Source of the DNA: Halorubrum amylolyticum
GTDB taxonomy: Archaea > Halobacteriota > Halobacteria > Halobacteriales > Haloferacaceae
Assembly: GCF_004114995.1 (NCBI RefSeq)
Contig: NZ_SDJP01000015.1
Location: 1 to 64,000 of the forward strand
Direction: 5' to 3'
DNA length: 64,000 nucleotides
Both the position numbers and the translations under genes were made by a program. Below the pieces are notes generated by a model. It had not been told where the DNA came from. It did not search any database and saw only the letters and a program-made list of their open reading frames with translations. Positions 32,441 to 40,169 of the stretch are shown here, piece after piece; position 1 is the first letter of the stretch, and each line of letters starts with the position of its first letter.

Positions 32441-33541
32441 CTACGGCAGGTCGTCGAAGGCGTCGCCGGCGAGCCCGGGCGCGCTCGGCACCGTCACCGC
32501 GCCGTCCGAGACCGGACAGGGGTCAGGTGCGAGGTCCGCGTCGAGCAGCGAGCCGGTGGCGAGCCCGCAGGGGGCCACCTCCGGAATCGCGGCGGCGACG
32601 TGGACCGCCGCGGTGCGCGCGACGACCGCGTCGACCGTGGTGGTGACGACCGGCTTGGCGCCGGCCTCGCGTGCGCGCTTCGCCGCCGCCAGCGCTCGGT
32701 CCGGCCCGCCGAGCGCCATCGGTTTCAGGACGACGGCGTCGGCCGCGCCGGCGTCGATGACCGCGTCGAGCCCGCGGCTCGCGAGCGACTCGTCGAGGGC
32801 GATCGGCACTTCGATCTGACGTTCTCGGAGCGCGGCCGCCCCGTCGAGGTCGTCGGCCGGCAGCGGCTGTTCGAGGTACGCGAGGTCGAGCGGGGCGAGC
32901 CGCTCGACCGCTTTTTCGGCGGTCTCCCGGTCCCACGCGCCGTTGGCGTCGGCTCGGAGGGAAATGTCGTCGCCGACCGCCCGCCGAACGGCCCGGAGGC
33001 GGTCGATGTCGGCGTCGAGGCTCCGGGCGCCCGCTTTCACCTTCAGGCAGTCGAACCCCCGCTCGACCGCGTTCTCGGCCGCGTCGACGGTGGCGTCCGT
33101 GTCGCCGTCGCCGATCGTCGCGTTGACCGGGACCGTCTCGGCGGGCTCGGGACGGTCCTCGGTCTCCGCGAGATGCTCGGCGAGTGAGCGCCCGGCGTCG
33201 CGGGCGGTTGCATCTGCGAGCGCGAGGGAGAGACCGTGGCGCGCGGCCGGCGTCTCGGTGGGGTCGAGTCGATCGAGCGCGTCGGGCGCGAGCGCCGCGG
33301 CGTCGCTGTCGTCGGTTCCGACTCGCACCTCGCGAAGCGCCGCCTCGCACGCCGACCGCGACTCGGTCCAGCCGGGGAGCGGCGTCGCCTCGCCGATTCC
33401 GGGCGCGGGAACCGATACGCGGTCGGATTCGGGGTTGGATTCGGGATCGACGGCGACGAGGAATCCCTCGCGCCGCTCGATGGGTCCGCGTGCCGTTTCG
33501 AGGGGGCTCGTCAGTCCGAGCGAGAAGGGGCGGAGCCGCAT
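32441..33541 (-). CDS. menC: o-Succinylbenzoate synthase
   Basis: 366 residues, enolase superfamily. Catalytic features: KxK in CLKVKAGA, metal ligands Asp in LRADANGAW, Glu in LEQPLP, Asp in ALDES, and the second-side Lys in VVLKPMALGG. It dehydrates SHCHC to o-succinylbenzoate in menaquinone synthesis. The ATG lies four bases after menA, so the two form an operon. An acidic ~25-residue insertion near residue 60-85 is typical of haloarchaeal versions. Confidence 0.92.
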   Translation of the reverse strand: MRLRPFSLGLTSPLETARGPIERREGFLVAVDPESNPESDRVSVPAPGIGEATPLPGWTESRSACEAALREVRVGTDDSDAAALAPDALDRLDPTETPAARHGLSLALADATARDAGRSLAEHLAETEDRPEPAETVPVNATIGDGDTDATVDAAENAVERGFDCLKVKAGARSLDADIDRLRAVRRAVGDDISLRADANGAWDRETAEKAVERLAPLDLAYLEQPLPADDLDGAAALRERQIEVPIALDESLASRGLDAVIDAGAADAVVLKPMALGGPDRALAAAKRAREAGAKPVVTTTVDAVVARTAAVHVAAAIPEVAPCGLATGSLLDADLAPDPCPVSDGAVTVPSAPGLAGDAFDDLP

Positions 33542-33545
33542 GGAG

Positions 33546-34475
33546 TCAGACCGCGAGCCCGACGGCGAACGCGACCGCGTACGCCGCGAGGAGCTTCCCG
33601 GTCGATTCGAGGGCCGGATTGAGTGCGTCGCCGGCGGTCTCGGTCAGCACGGTGCGGGCGACGCCGGCCGCGAGCGGGAGCGTCGCCAGCGGGAGGAGCG
33701 CGGCGAGCCCGTACCCCTCGGCGAGGAACCAGAGGGGGGTGAGGTACGCGAGCGCGAGCAGCGCGAGGAACTGCCCCCGCGAGAACCGGTAGCCGAACCG
33801 AACCGCGAGGGTGCGCTTGCCCGTCTCCGCGTCCTCCTCCAAGTCGCGGACGTTGTTGACGACGAGGATGTTCGTCGAGAGCGCGGCGACCGGGAGACTC
33901 GCGACGACGGCCGCGAGGGTGACCGTTCCCTCCGGGGGCAACAGGGGGAACGCCTCGCCCGCGAGCGCCGCGGCTTGCACGTAGTAGGTGCCCGTGACGG
34001 CGATCACGCCGAAGAAGACGAACACGAACAGGTCCCCGAGCCCGTGGTAGCCGAGCGGGTAGGGTCCACCGGTGTACGCGATCCCGGCGGCGACCGAGGC
34101 GAGCCCGATCGCGAGGATCGGGACGCCCCCGACGTACACGAGGGAAGTCCCCACGAGGATCGCGGCCGCGAACGTGAGCCACATCGCCCGCTTCACCTCC
34201 GCGGGCTCGATGAGGCCGCTGGCGACGACGCGGGTGAACCCCTCGCGGGCGTCGGTGTCCGCGCCCTGAATCGCGTCGTAGTAGTCGTTCGCGAAGTTGG
34301 TCCCGACCTGAATCAGCGCCGCGCCGACGAGCGCCGCGACCGCGGGCAGCGGGGCGAACGCCCCGTCGTGAACCGCGAGCCCGACGCCGACGATCACCGG
34401 CGCCGCCGCCGCGGGGAGCGTCTGCGGCCGCGCGGCGATCACCCACGCTCGCCGCCACGACACTTCGGTACTCAT
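33546..34475 (-). CDS. menA: 1,4-Dihydroxy-2-naphthoate polyprenyltransferase
   Basis: 309 residues with about nine membrane helices. The two Asp-rich motifs of UbiA-type prenyltransferases are present: NFANDYYDAIQGADT and VVNNVRDLEEDAETGKRT. It attaches the polyprenyl chain to DHNA at the membrane, the step after the MenC branch. The ATG at 34475 has a TATA-like CTTAAG ~27 bases upstream. It leads the menA-menC pair. Confidence 0.93.
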   Translation of the reverse strand: MSTEVSWRRAWVIAARPQTLPAAAAPVIVGVGLAVHDGAFAPLPAVAALVGAALIQVGTNFANDYYDAIQGADTDAREGFTRVVASGLIEPAEVKRAMWLTFAAAILVGTSLVYVGGVPILAIGLASVAAGIAYTGGPYPLGYHGLGDLFVFVFFGVIAVTGTYYVQAAALAGEAFPLLPPEGTVTLAAVVASLPVAALSTNILVVNNVRDLEEDAETGKRTLAVRFGYRFSRGQFLALLALAYLTPLWFLAEGYGLAALLPLATLPLAAGVARTVLTETAGDALNPALESTGKLLAAYAVAFAVGLAV

Positions 34476-34621
34476 TGTCACCGGTAGGGCCGTGCCGTCC
34501 CTTAAGCTTACCATCCGGGCGAGCGGCGGCACCGCGTTCCGCTGACCGTGCCGGCCGCGCCGATCGCGGCGAACGCTACCGAGTCGCACAAGCCTATCAC
34601 CGCGGGCGGCGAGACGCAGCC

Positions 34622-35164
34622 ATGGCCCGCGTACCCTACGTCGACGCGTCGGACGTGCCGGACGAGTACGAGGAGTTGCTGGAGTCGTCGCTACAGGGGA
34701 AGCCCCTGCACGTCTACCAGTCGATCGGCAACAACCCTGCGGTGCTCGCGGGGCTGCGGTCGTTTCTCGGCTCGCTGTGGACCGACAGCGGGCTCTCGGA
34801 CCGCGAGCGAGAGCTGGTGATCCTCGCGGTCGCCCGCGAGACGACGAACCGCTACGAGTGGCACCAGCACGTCAACATCGCCCGCGGGGTCGGGATCGAC
34901 GACGAGGTCATCGCCGCGGTCGGAGCGGGCGACCGCGGTCCCCTCGACGGCGACGAGACGGCGCTCGTCGAGTACGCGCTCGCGGTCGTCCGCGGCGAGG
35001 TCGACGCGGTCGTCCACGACGAGGTTGCCGCCCGGTACGACGACGAGGCGGTCGTCGGTATCGCCGCGGCCGCGAGCGGGTACGAGGCCCTCGGCGGGCT
35101 CATCGACGCGTTCGACCTCGAACTGGAGCCGGGGACGGCGTTCCACGGGTGGGACCCACGGTAG
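34622..35164 (+). CDS. Carboxymuconolactone decarboxylase-family protein
   Basis: 180 residues, all helical. The CMD core is at ~45-110 with LSDRERELVILAVARETTNRYEW followed by HQHVNIARGVGI. The CxxC pair of AhpD peroxidases is absent, so alkylhydroperoxidase activity is unlikely. A second partial repeat follows. A TATA-like CCTATCA at ~34592-34598 is ~27 bases upstream of the ATG. Function unknown beyond the family; it is divergent from menA. Confidence 0.85.
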   Translation: MARVPYVDASDVPDEYEELLESSLQGKPLHVYQSIGNNPAVLAGLRSFLGSLWTDSGLSDRERELVILAVARETTNRYEWHQHVNIARGVGIDDEVIAAVGAGDRGPLDGDETALVEYALAVVRGEVDAVVHDEVAARYDDEAVVGIAAAASGYEALGGLIDAFDLELEPGTAFHGWDPR

Positions 35165-35243
35165 GTCGGGGGCGGAGAGCCGATCGATCGACAGCGACCC
35201 CGCCGACCGACAGATACGACAGGGACCGGAGCGTACCGTGCGC

Positions 35244-35522
35244 ATGAGCGACACGACGGGAGGCGAAGGGGACGGAATCGCGGCGCGCTACGAGGAGACC
35301 GGCGGCGAGCGGCTCCTCACCTTCTCGATCGACGGGCGGGAGGCGACCGTCGCCCAGAACGTCGACGGCTACGCGATGCTGAAGGTCCGACCGGGACCGA
35401 CCGGCGACGAGCTGGAACGGTACTACGGGCTCGACATGGCGCTCGATCACGCCGCCGAGCTGCTCGGCGTCGCCGTCCCAGACCTCCCGGTCCCCGAGGC
35501 CGCCGCCGACATGGGAATGTGA
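35244..35522 (+). CDS. Conserved small haloarchaeal protein, unknown function
   Basis: 92 residues. The core (RLLTFSIDGREATVAQNVDG, YAMLKVRPGPTGDELERYYG, MALDHAAELLGV) looks well structured, and the C-terminus VPEAAADMGM recalls a widespread haloarchaeal small protein (possibly DUF7111). No signal peptide or metal motif. It follows the CMD-family gene by 79 bases, with its own start region. Confidence 0.65.
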   Translation: MSDTTGGEGDGIAARYEETGGERLLTFSIDGREATVAQNVDGYAMLKVRPGPTGDELERYYGLDMALDHAAELLGVAVPDLPVPEAAADMGM

Positions 35523-35590
35523 GACGCGATCGGTCGCCCTCCCGCGGCGTCCGTCAGGTTCTTGAGTCGGTTCCGCCTACGCTCGGTCGC

Positions 35591-35675
35591 GCGCGGGTTG
35601 CCGAGCCAGGCCAAAGGCGTAGCGCTTAGGACGCTATCCCGTAGGGGTCCGCCGGTTCAAATCCGGTCCCGCGCA
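35591..35675 (+). tRNA. tRNA-Leu (anticodon TAG)
   Basis: 85 bases. Acceptor GCGCGGG pairs with CCCGCGC, discriminator A. The anticodon arm TAGCG-CTTAGGA-CGCTA gives anticodon TAG (reads CUA). A long variable arm (TCCCGTAGGGG) makes it class II, as expected for Leu. The T arm contains GGTTCAAATCC. No CCA is encoded. Confidence 0.95.
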
Positions 35676-35798
35676 CTGAGCGAAGGAGCGTAGTGACTGA
35701 GCGAGGGAGCAGGAGCGGATTTGAGCCCCGCGAGAAAGGCGCAGCGAACGGAGTGAGCGAGCATTTCTCGCCACGGTTCAAATCCGGTCCCGTGCACT
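35653..35798 (+). repeat. Duplicated tRNA-Leu 3' end (attachment-site-like direct repeat)
   Basis: A 25-base segment covering the T arm, acceptor end and three following bases (35653-35677) recurs at 35774-35798 with one mismatch (CCCGTGC in place of CCCGCGC). Such copies arise when integrases insert elements into tRNA genes. The 96 bases between hold GAGCGAAG/GAGCGAGG-type repeats and no gene. Confidence 0.75.
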
Positions 35799-35997
35799 CT
35801 TTACCTCCCGTTTTGTTTTATCTGGTCACAACATGGGTGAAACAAACATCGATAGACCGAATACGCTAGAACGCTGTCCCGCTTTCGATTCAGGTAGCTT
35901 GTCCGGCGTCTTGGTCTGGGAGGGTTGAACGGAGAGGATATTCGTCGGCTCAGTTGTCGAGGGAGGACTTTCGATCCTGAGACCCCGTTTTTGTCGG
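35799..35997. other. Non-coding stretch after the tRNA region
   Basis: No convincing gene on either strand. It starts with T-rich runs (CGTTTTGTTTTATC near 35810-35822) that could terminate transcription, and is less GC-rich than the surrounding genes. It ends at the NarO-type palindrome of the multicopper oxidase promoter. Confidence 0.6.
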
Positions 35998-36027
35998 CGA
36001 ACATGTTCGGACTAATCCTCATTAAAT
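35998..36027 (+). promoter_or_regulatory. NarO-type palindrome CGAACATGTTCG followed by TATA box
   Basis: A perfect 12-base palindrome (35998-36009) matching CGAA-N4-TTCG exactly stands 11 bases before an ATTAAAT box (36021-36027). Transcription would start near 36050, giving a ~25-base leader for the oxidase gene. Confidence 0.7.
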
Positions 36028-36075
36028 GGGGTTTTCCCGATCCCCTATTTGCATGAACTGGCTAGCGTGTACGTG

Positions 36076-37911
36076 ATGGACGACAAGGCTGAAAGATCCC
36101 GAAGTGATGTTGCACGGCGGCGATTTCTCGCAGCCGTGGGTATCACCGGTACCGCGGCACTCGCGGGCTGTGCCGGGAAGAGTATCGGCGCCCCGGTAGC
36201 TGCAGAAGAGGCGGAAGAACCCGACGGAGTATCCAACGCGACCCATACGTCACCGGATCTCGATCGGTGGGTCGATGAGGTACCCCGCCCGGGCGTCATC
36301 GAACCGGGTGGAACGAAAGATGGTCAGCCCCACTACGAGGTGGAGATGGCCGAGATTGAACAAAATCTCCACCGTGACCTCCCGCCGACGACCCTGTGGG
36401 GCTACGGCGGCCAGTTTCCCGGGCCGACGATCGAAGCCGAGCAGGGCGAACCGATCTACGTTCGGTGGCAGAATCACCTCCCGGACGAACACCTGCTCCC
36501 GGAAGATCCGACGATCCACGGCGACATCATCCCGTACGACGAGCCGGGCGCCCGCGTCGTCCCTCACCTCCACGGTGGTAACGTCGAACACGAGAGCGAC
36601 GGGAAACCGCAGGCGTGGTTCACCCGCGACTTCGAGCAGACGGGTCCTGACTTCGAGAAGAAGGACTACTACTACGCGAACGACCAGCCGCCGGCGACCC
36701 TCTGGTACCACGACCACTCGCTCGGCATCACGCGGCTGAACGTCTATGCTGGCCTCGCAGGGTTCTATCTGCTCCGGAGCGATCACGAGCGAGAGCTCGA
36801 CCTTCCGACGGGTGACAACGAAATCCCGCTCGTGTTACAGGATCGGAGTTTCAACGAGGACGGCTCGTTGTACTACCCCACGGACGTCCCGGGGACACAG
36901 GAAGATGAAGACGGCTCGCGACCCGATCCGAGCATCGTCCCGCAGTTCTACGGCGACACGTCGACGGTCAACGGGAAGGCGTGGCCCCGGTTGTCCGTCG
37001 ATCCCGAACAGTATCGGTTCCGTCTGCTCAACGGGGCTAACAGCCGATACTACGACCTCAAGCTGCTCGAATACGACGAGGAATCAGGTGACATGGGCGA
37101 TTCGGGGCCGCCGTTCGTCCAGATCGGGAACGACGGCGGGCTCCTCTCGGAGCCGGTCGAGACCGCCGACCGCCTCGAACTCGGATCGAGCCAGCGTGCG
37201 GACGTCGTCGTCGACTTCAGCGAGTACGCGGGCGAGACCCTGCTCCTGCATAACGATGCCCCGGCGAAGTATCGCGGCACGAGTGGGATCGAGGCGGACG
37301 GCGCTGAACCCCTCCCGGAGGTCATGCTGATCGACGTAGCAGCCGCGGAAAGCGAACCGGAGCCCATGCAACTCCCGGACAAATTGACGCAAGTCCCCGA
37401 GATCTCGATGGAGTCCGTCGACACCGAACGGTACCTCACGCTCGCGCGGCAAACGGACGAGTACGATCGACCGCTCTACGCACTCGGCACGCGCAACGAG
37501 AAGACCGGGTTCGAACTCACGGATCCGGTCACCGAGACGCCGACGCTCGGCGACACCGAGATCTGGAGTCTCGCCAACTTCACGGGGATGTCCCACCCGA
37601 TGCATCTCCATCTCGTTCACTTCCAGGTGTTGGGACGACAGTCGGCCGCTGATTACGATCCGGCCGAAGACGACATCGATCTGGACGCGCTTGACGGCCC
37701 CGAGTCGTACGAACTCGGGTGGAACGACGTGGTCACCGTCGACCCGGGCGACGTGGTGCACGTAATCGTGCACTTCGGGGAGTTCGAGGGGCTATTCTCC
37801 GATCAGACGGGGGACTACATGTGGCACTGTCACATGATCGAACACGAGGACCACGACATGATGCGACCGTTCAGGGTTCTGTCGCCCGACGACGAAGGTG
37901 GAAGTGATTAG
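36076..37911 (+). CDS. Three-domain multicopper oxidase (CotA/bilirubin-oxidase type), Tat lipoprotein
   Basis: 611 residues. The ATG at 36076 starts a Tat signal (RRRFLAAVG) and lipobox LAGC (Cys32). Copper motifs: HLHGG and WYHDHSLG (domain 1), HPMHLHLVHF and HCHMIEHEDHDMM (domain 3), which give the type 1 and trinuclear sites. It resembles CotA and bilirubin oxidases, not the two-domain copper nitrite reductase. It should oxidise phenolics or metals with O2 outside the cell. The upstream CGAA-N4-TTCG palindrome suggests anaerobic or microaerobic control, which is odd for an O2-using enzyme. A near copy of the palindrome lies just downstream. Confidence 0.93.
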   Translation: MDDKAERSRSDVARRRFLAAVGITGTAALAGCAGKSIGAPVAAEEAEEPDGVSNATHTSPDLDRWVDEVPRPGVIEPGGTKDGQPHYEVEMAEIEQNLHRDLPPTTLWGYGGQFPGPTIEAEQGEPIYVRWQNHLPDEHLLPEDPTIHGDIIPYDEPGARVVPHLHGGNVEHESDGKPQAWFTRDFEQTGPDFEKKDYYYANDQPPATLWYHDHSLGITRLNVYAGLAGFYLLRSDHERELDLPTGDNEIPLVLQDRSFNEDGSLYYPTDVPGTQEDEDGSRPDPSIVPQFYGDTSTVNGKAWPRLSVDPEQYRFRLLNGANSRYYDLKLLEYDEESGDMGDSGPPFVQIGNDGGLLSEPVETADRLELGSSQRADVVVDFSEYAGETLLLHNDAPAKYRGTSGIEADGAEPLPEVMLIDVAAAESEPEPMQLPDKLTQVPEISMESVDTERYLTLARQTDEYDRPLYALGTRNEKTGFELTDPVTETPTLGDTEIWSLANFTGMSHPMHLHLVHFQVLGRQSAADYDPAEDDIDLDALDGPESYELGWNDVVTVDPGDVVHVIVHFGEFEGLFSDQTGDYMWHCHMIEHEDHDMMRPFRVLSPDDEGGSD

Positions 37912-37935
37912 TTGATCGACAGAGCCGATCTGACA

Positions 37936-37947
37936 TGAACATGTTCG
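37936..37947 (+). promoter_or_regulatory. Second NarO-like palindrome TGAACATGTTCG
   Basis: The ten-base core GAACATGTTC is identical to that at 35999-36008. It lies 24 bases after the oxidase stop codon and 32 bases before a 19-codon ORF, with a TATA-like CTATCT at 37956-37961. Confidence 0.5.
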
Positions 37948-37978
37948 TCCCAACGCTATCTCCGGTTTTGTGTTTGTC

Positions 37979-38038
37979 ATGCTAATCGGAATTCCTGTAT
38001 GTATTCTAATATTTTCGCAGAAGGCTGAAAAGGGATAG
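37979..38038 (+). CDS. Possible 19-residue membrane mini-protein
   Basis: The ORF encodes MLIGIPVCILIFSQKAEKG: one hydrophobic stretch followed by a short basic tail. It would be a single-span peptide. The only support is promoter-like context (palindrome at 37936-37947 and CTATCT ~20 bases upstream); TATA spacing is a little short. It may instead be chance or the remnant of a lost transporter. Nothing else is seen between 37912 and 38186. Confidence 0.25.
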   Translation: MLIGIPVCILIFSQKAEKG

Positions 38039-38186
38039 GGCGACTCTCTCGCCGTGAGATACGAAGCGGCACCCATATCCAAACCGACGTGAGGATCTCT
38101 GCTCGCCTCCAATTTGACGAATCTGTTCATAATGTGGTCGGGACATGAAGACGAATCCATTTCCCCGGTGACAGCGAATGGTCGAT

Positions 38187-38855
38187 ATGGCACAGGCTCG
38201 GCTCAACGTTGATCTCCCAGACGGACCGTGGGTCGGTGAGGTCTCTCGGGAGTTCCCAGAGGCGCGGATACAGGTACTTAGTGCGACCCCCGGAGACGGT
38301 GCGGGGTTCGCGCTCGTGAAGATCACCGCTGAGGATATCGATGAAATTCTGGACGCGATAGAGGCCCACGACACGATCGAAGAAGTCTCGGTAATGGCGT
38401 TGAGCGACGGAGTCGCCACCGTTCACGTCGAGGCGCACGCACCGCTGTTGATGGCGGCCGCACGGCAGGCCGGTATCCCGATCGAGATGCCTGTGGAGAT
38501 AGAGAACGGTGTGGCTCGGATCGACATCACGGGTACCCACGAGCGCGTCGCCGACTTTGGGAAAATGCTCCGTGGTGTCGGCGCGGAGTTCGACGTCGAG
38601 TACGTTCAACAGCGGTTGAATCCCGGTGAGTCGCTCACTGAGCGGCAGCGAGAAGTGTTGTTCGAGGCGGTCGACCGCGGCTACTACGACGTGCCACGCA
38701 CCTGTACGCTAACCGAACTCGCTGACGAGGTCGGGATCGCGAAATCCACTTGCAGCGAGGTTCTCCACCGTGTTGAACGGACGATAATTCGAGAGTTCGT
38801 CGATGATCTCCCCCGGAATCCGATCGAGTTCGATCCCGACACAGACGACGCCTGA
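38187..38855 (+). CDS. HTH_10 regulator, paralogue of the one at 543-1370
   Basis: 222 residues. The start at 38187 (MAQARLNVDLPDGPWVGEV) matches the start of the paralogue, so the in-frame ATG at 38178 is less likely. N-terminal Bat-like sensor region ~1-145, then HTH_10 (LTERQREVLFEAVDRGYYDV, VGIAKSTCSEVLHRVE). The two proteins share most of their sequence apart from the tail, where this one lacks the 12-residue repeats. It lies downstream of a multicopper oxidase on the same strand. Target genes are unknown; a link to the adjacent copper enzyme is inference. Confidence 0.85.
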   Translation: MAQARLNVDLPDGPWVGEVSREFPEARIQVLSATPGDGAGFALVKITAEDIDEILDAIEAHDTIEEVSVMALSDGVATVHVEAHAPLLMAAARQAGIPIEMPVEIENGVARIDITGTHERVADFGKMLRGVGAEFDVEYVQQRLNPGESLTERQREVLFEAVDRGYYDVPRTCTLTELADEVGIAKSTCSEVLHRVERTIIREFVDDLPRNPIEFDPDTDDA

Positions 38856-38920
38856 GTCCACCCACCGGCCGGCTACGACCCCCGAGCCAGCGCGACTCCC
38901 TCCCCGCATCCGGCCGGTCT

Positions 38921-39432
38921 CTAACGGTTCGCGAGGGCCCGATCGAGATCCGCGATCAGATCGTCGACGCGCTCGATACCGACGGGGATCCGAATCAGGG
39001 AGTCCGGGATTCCAGCGGCTTCGCGCTCTTCGTCGGAGAGATACGACGCGGACATCGTTGTCGGGTGATCGATGAGCGACTCCGTCCCGCCCAGACTAAC
39101 GGCCAGCGTGAACACCTCGAGTTCTTCGAGGACTGCCCGCGTCTCGGCTTCCGTCGCGTCAACTTCGAACGAGACGATACCACCGAACCCGTCCATCTGG
39201 TTCTGTGCCAGCTCGTGTTGTGGGTGGTCCGGTAGTCCGGGGTAGTTGACCTGTACCACCGCCGGATGATCGTCAAGATACGTCGCAATCTTAGCCGCAT
39301 TAGTCCCATGCCGATCCATCCGGAGCGGGAATGTCCGGAGTCCCCGGAGGGTGAGGTGTTAGGTACCGCGACTTCGACGGCATCCGTGTCTGTCGCGTCG
39401 ACATACTCGACGGTGGCACCGAGCGAATGGAC
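38921..39432 (-). pseudogene. Remnant of a Cys/Met-metabolism PLP enzyme (cystathionine gamma-synthase-like)
   Basis: The part 38921-39319 encodes the C-terminal ~130 residues of the family (MDRHGTNAAKIATYLDDHPA, FTLAVSLGGTESLIDHPTTM, LIRIPVGIERVDDLIADLD). Upstream in another frame a short fragment SLGATVEYVDATDTDAVEVA belongs to an earlier part of the same family. The segment with the PLP-binding Lys is missing, as is the N-terminus. The gene is therefore inactive, with an internal deletion and a 5' truncation where it meets an ArsR-like fragment. Confidence 0.75.
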
Positions 39433-39440
39433 CGACGGAC

Positions 39441-39660
39441 GTGCTGCAGGTTCTCTCCTCCGAGACGGCACAGGAGATCCTGAGCGCGCTCGATCCGGAC
39501 CCGAGGGCGGCGTCGGAGATCCCGGACTCGGTCGGCCAGTCGGTACAGAACGTCTCGTACCACCTCGACCGCCTCTGTGAGGCGGAACTGGTCACGCAGG
39601 CCGGGACGCGGTACTCCGAGAAAGGCAGAGAGATGACGGTGTACGCGCTGGCCCCCGATC
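39441..39660 (+). pseudogene. ArsR-type HTH fragment, truncated at both ends
   Basis: The frame encodes a winged-helix: VLQVLSSETAQEILSALDPD, then VGQSVQNVSYHLDRLCEAEL and YSEKGREMTVYALAPDQL. Haloarchaeal ArsR-like regulators have the same LSSETA and SEKGREM segments. It lacks the N-terminal strand and promoter and runs into the antisense of the next gene after ~39660. It is probably the surviving middle of a larger regulator. Confidence 0.65.
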
Positions 39661-40063
39661 AGCTCTCGGCGGCGGTGGAAGCCGCTTCGGACCGGTCGTA
39701 CTTGGTCTCGAACTCCTGGATGAGCTGGCCCATCTTCGCGTACCAGTCGTTGAGCATCCGCTGCATGTCGTCGGCGATCTGCGAGGGGTCGGTCGGCGAG
39801 TAGACGTGGTAGTAGCCGCCCTGATCGTAGTTGATCTGGTCCTTCTCGATGAAGCCCGTCTGGAGCAGCCGCTGGACGGCGCGGTAGGCGGTCGAGCGTT
39901 CGCGGTCGACCGCGTCGGCGATATCGTCGACGGTCAGCGGCTCCTCGGCCTCGACGAGCGCCCGGAAACACTGCTTGTCGAGCTCCTTGAGACCGTGGAA
40001 ACACTCCAGTAACCCCTCGCACTCCATGTCCCGACGGAGCTGCTCAGACATCGAATCTGGCAT
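39659..40063 (-). CDS. TrmB/MarR-like winged-helix regulator of the sulfur module
   Basis: 134 residues. Winged helix at ~20-85: LKELDKQCFRALVEAEEPLT, VDDIADAVDRERSTAYRAVQ, RLLQTGFIEK and a wing with GGYYHVYSP; then a long C-terminal helix. A TATA-like TTTTACTAC (plus-strand 40091-40099) is ~30 bases upstream of the ATG at 40063. In haloarchaea this regulator type sits next to TSUP, YeeE/YedE, rhodanese-MBL and TusA genes, as here, so sulfur-compound sensing is likely by context. It has no sugar-binding TrmB domain. It may recognise the ACAATACTAT element found upstream of two sulfur operons. Confidence 0.75.
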   Translation of the reverse strand: MPDSMSEQLRRDMECEGLLECFHGLKELDKQCFRALVEAEEPLTVDDIADAVDRERSTAYRAVQRLLQTGFIEKDQINYDQGGYYHVYSPTDPSQIADDMQRMLNDWYAKMGQLIQEFETKYDRSEAASTAAES

Positions 40064-40169
40064 TGTTATCGGTGCTGCGTAGGCACTGAGGTAGTAAAAG
40101 ACTTTGCACAGATCGCACAATTTCGTGATGAGCCGAGGCGGGTGGGACGGGCTCGGCGCTCAAAGCGGG

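Noticed and set aside
35676..35773. Second tRNA after tRNA-Leu
   Set aside because: Only the T arm and acceptor 3' strand are duplicated; no matching 5' acceptor, D arm or anticodon arm is present.
36076..37911. Multicopper oxidase considered as copper nitrite reductase (NirK)
   Set aside because: It has three cupredoxin domains and the HCHMIEHEDHDMM-type trinuclear/type 1 ending of CotA or bilirubin oxidases; NirK is shorter with two domains.
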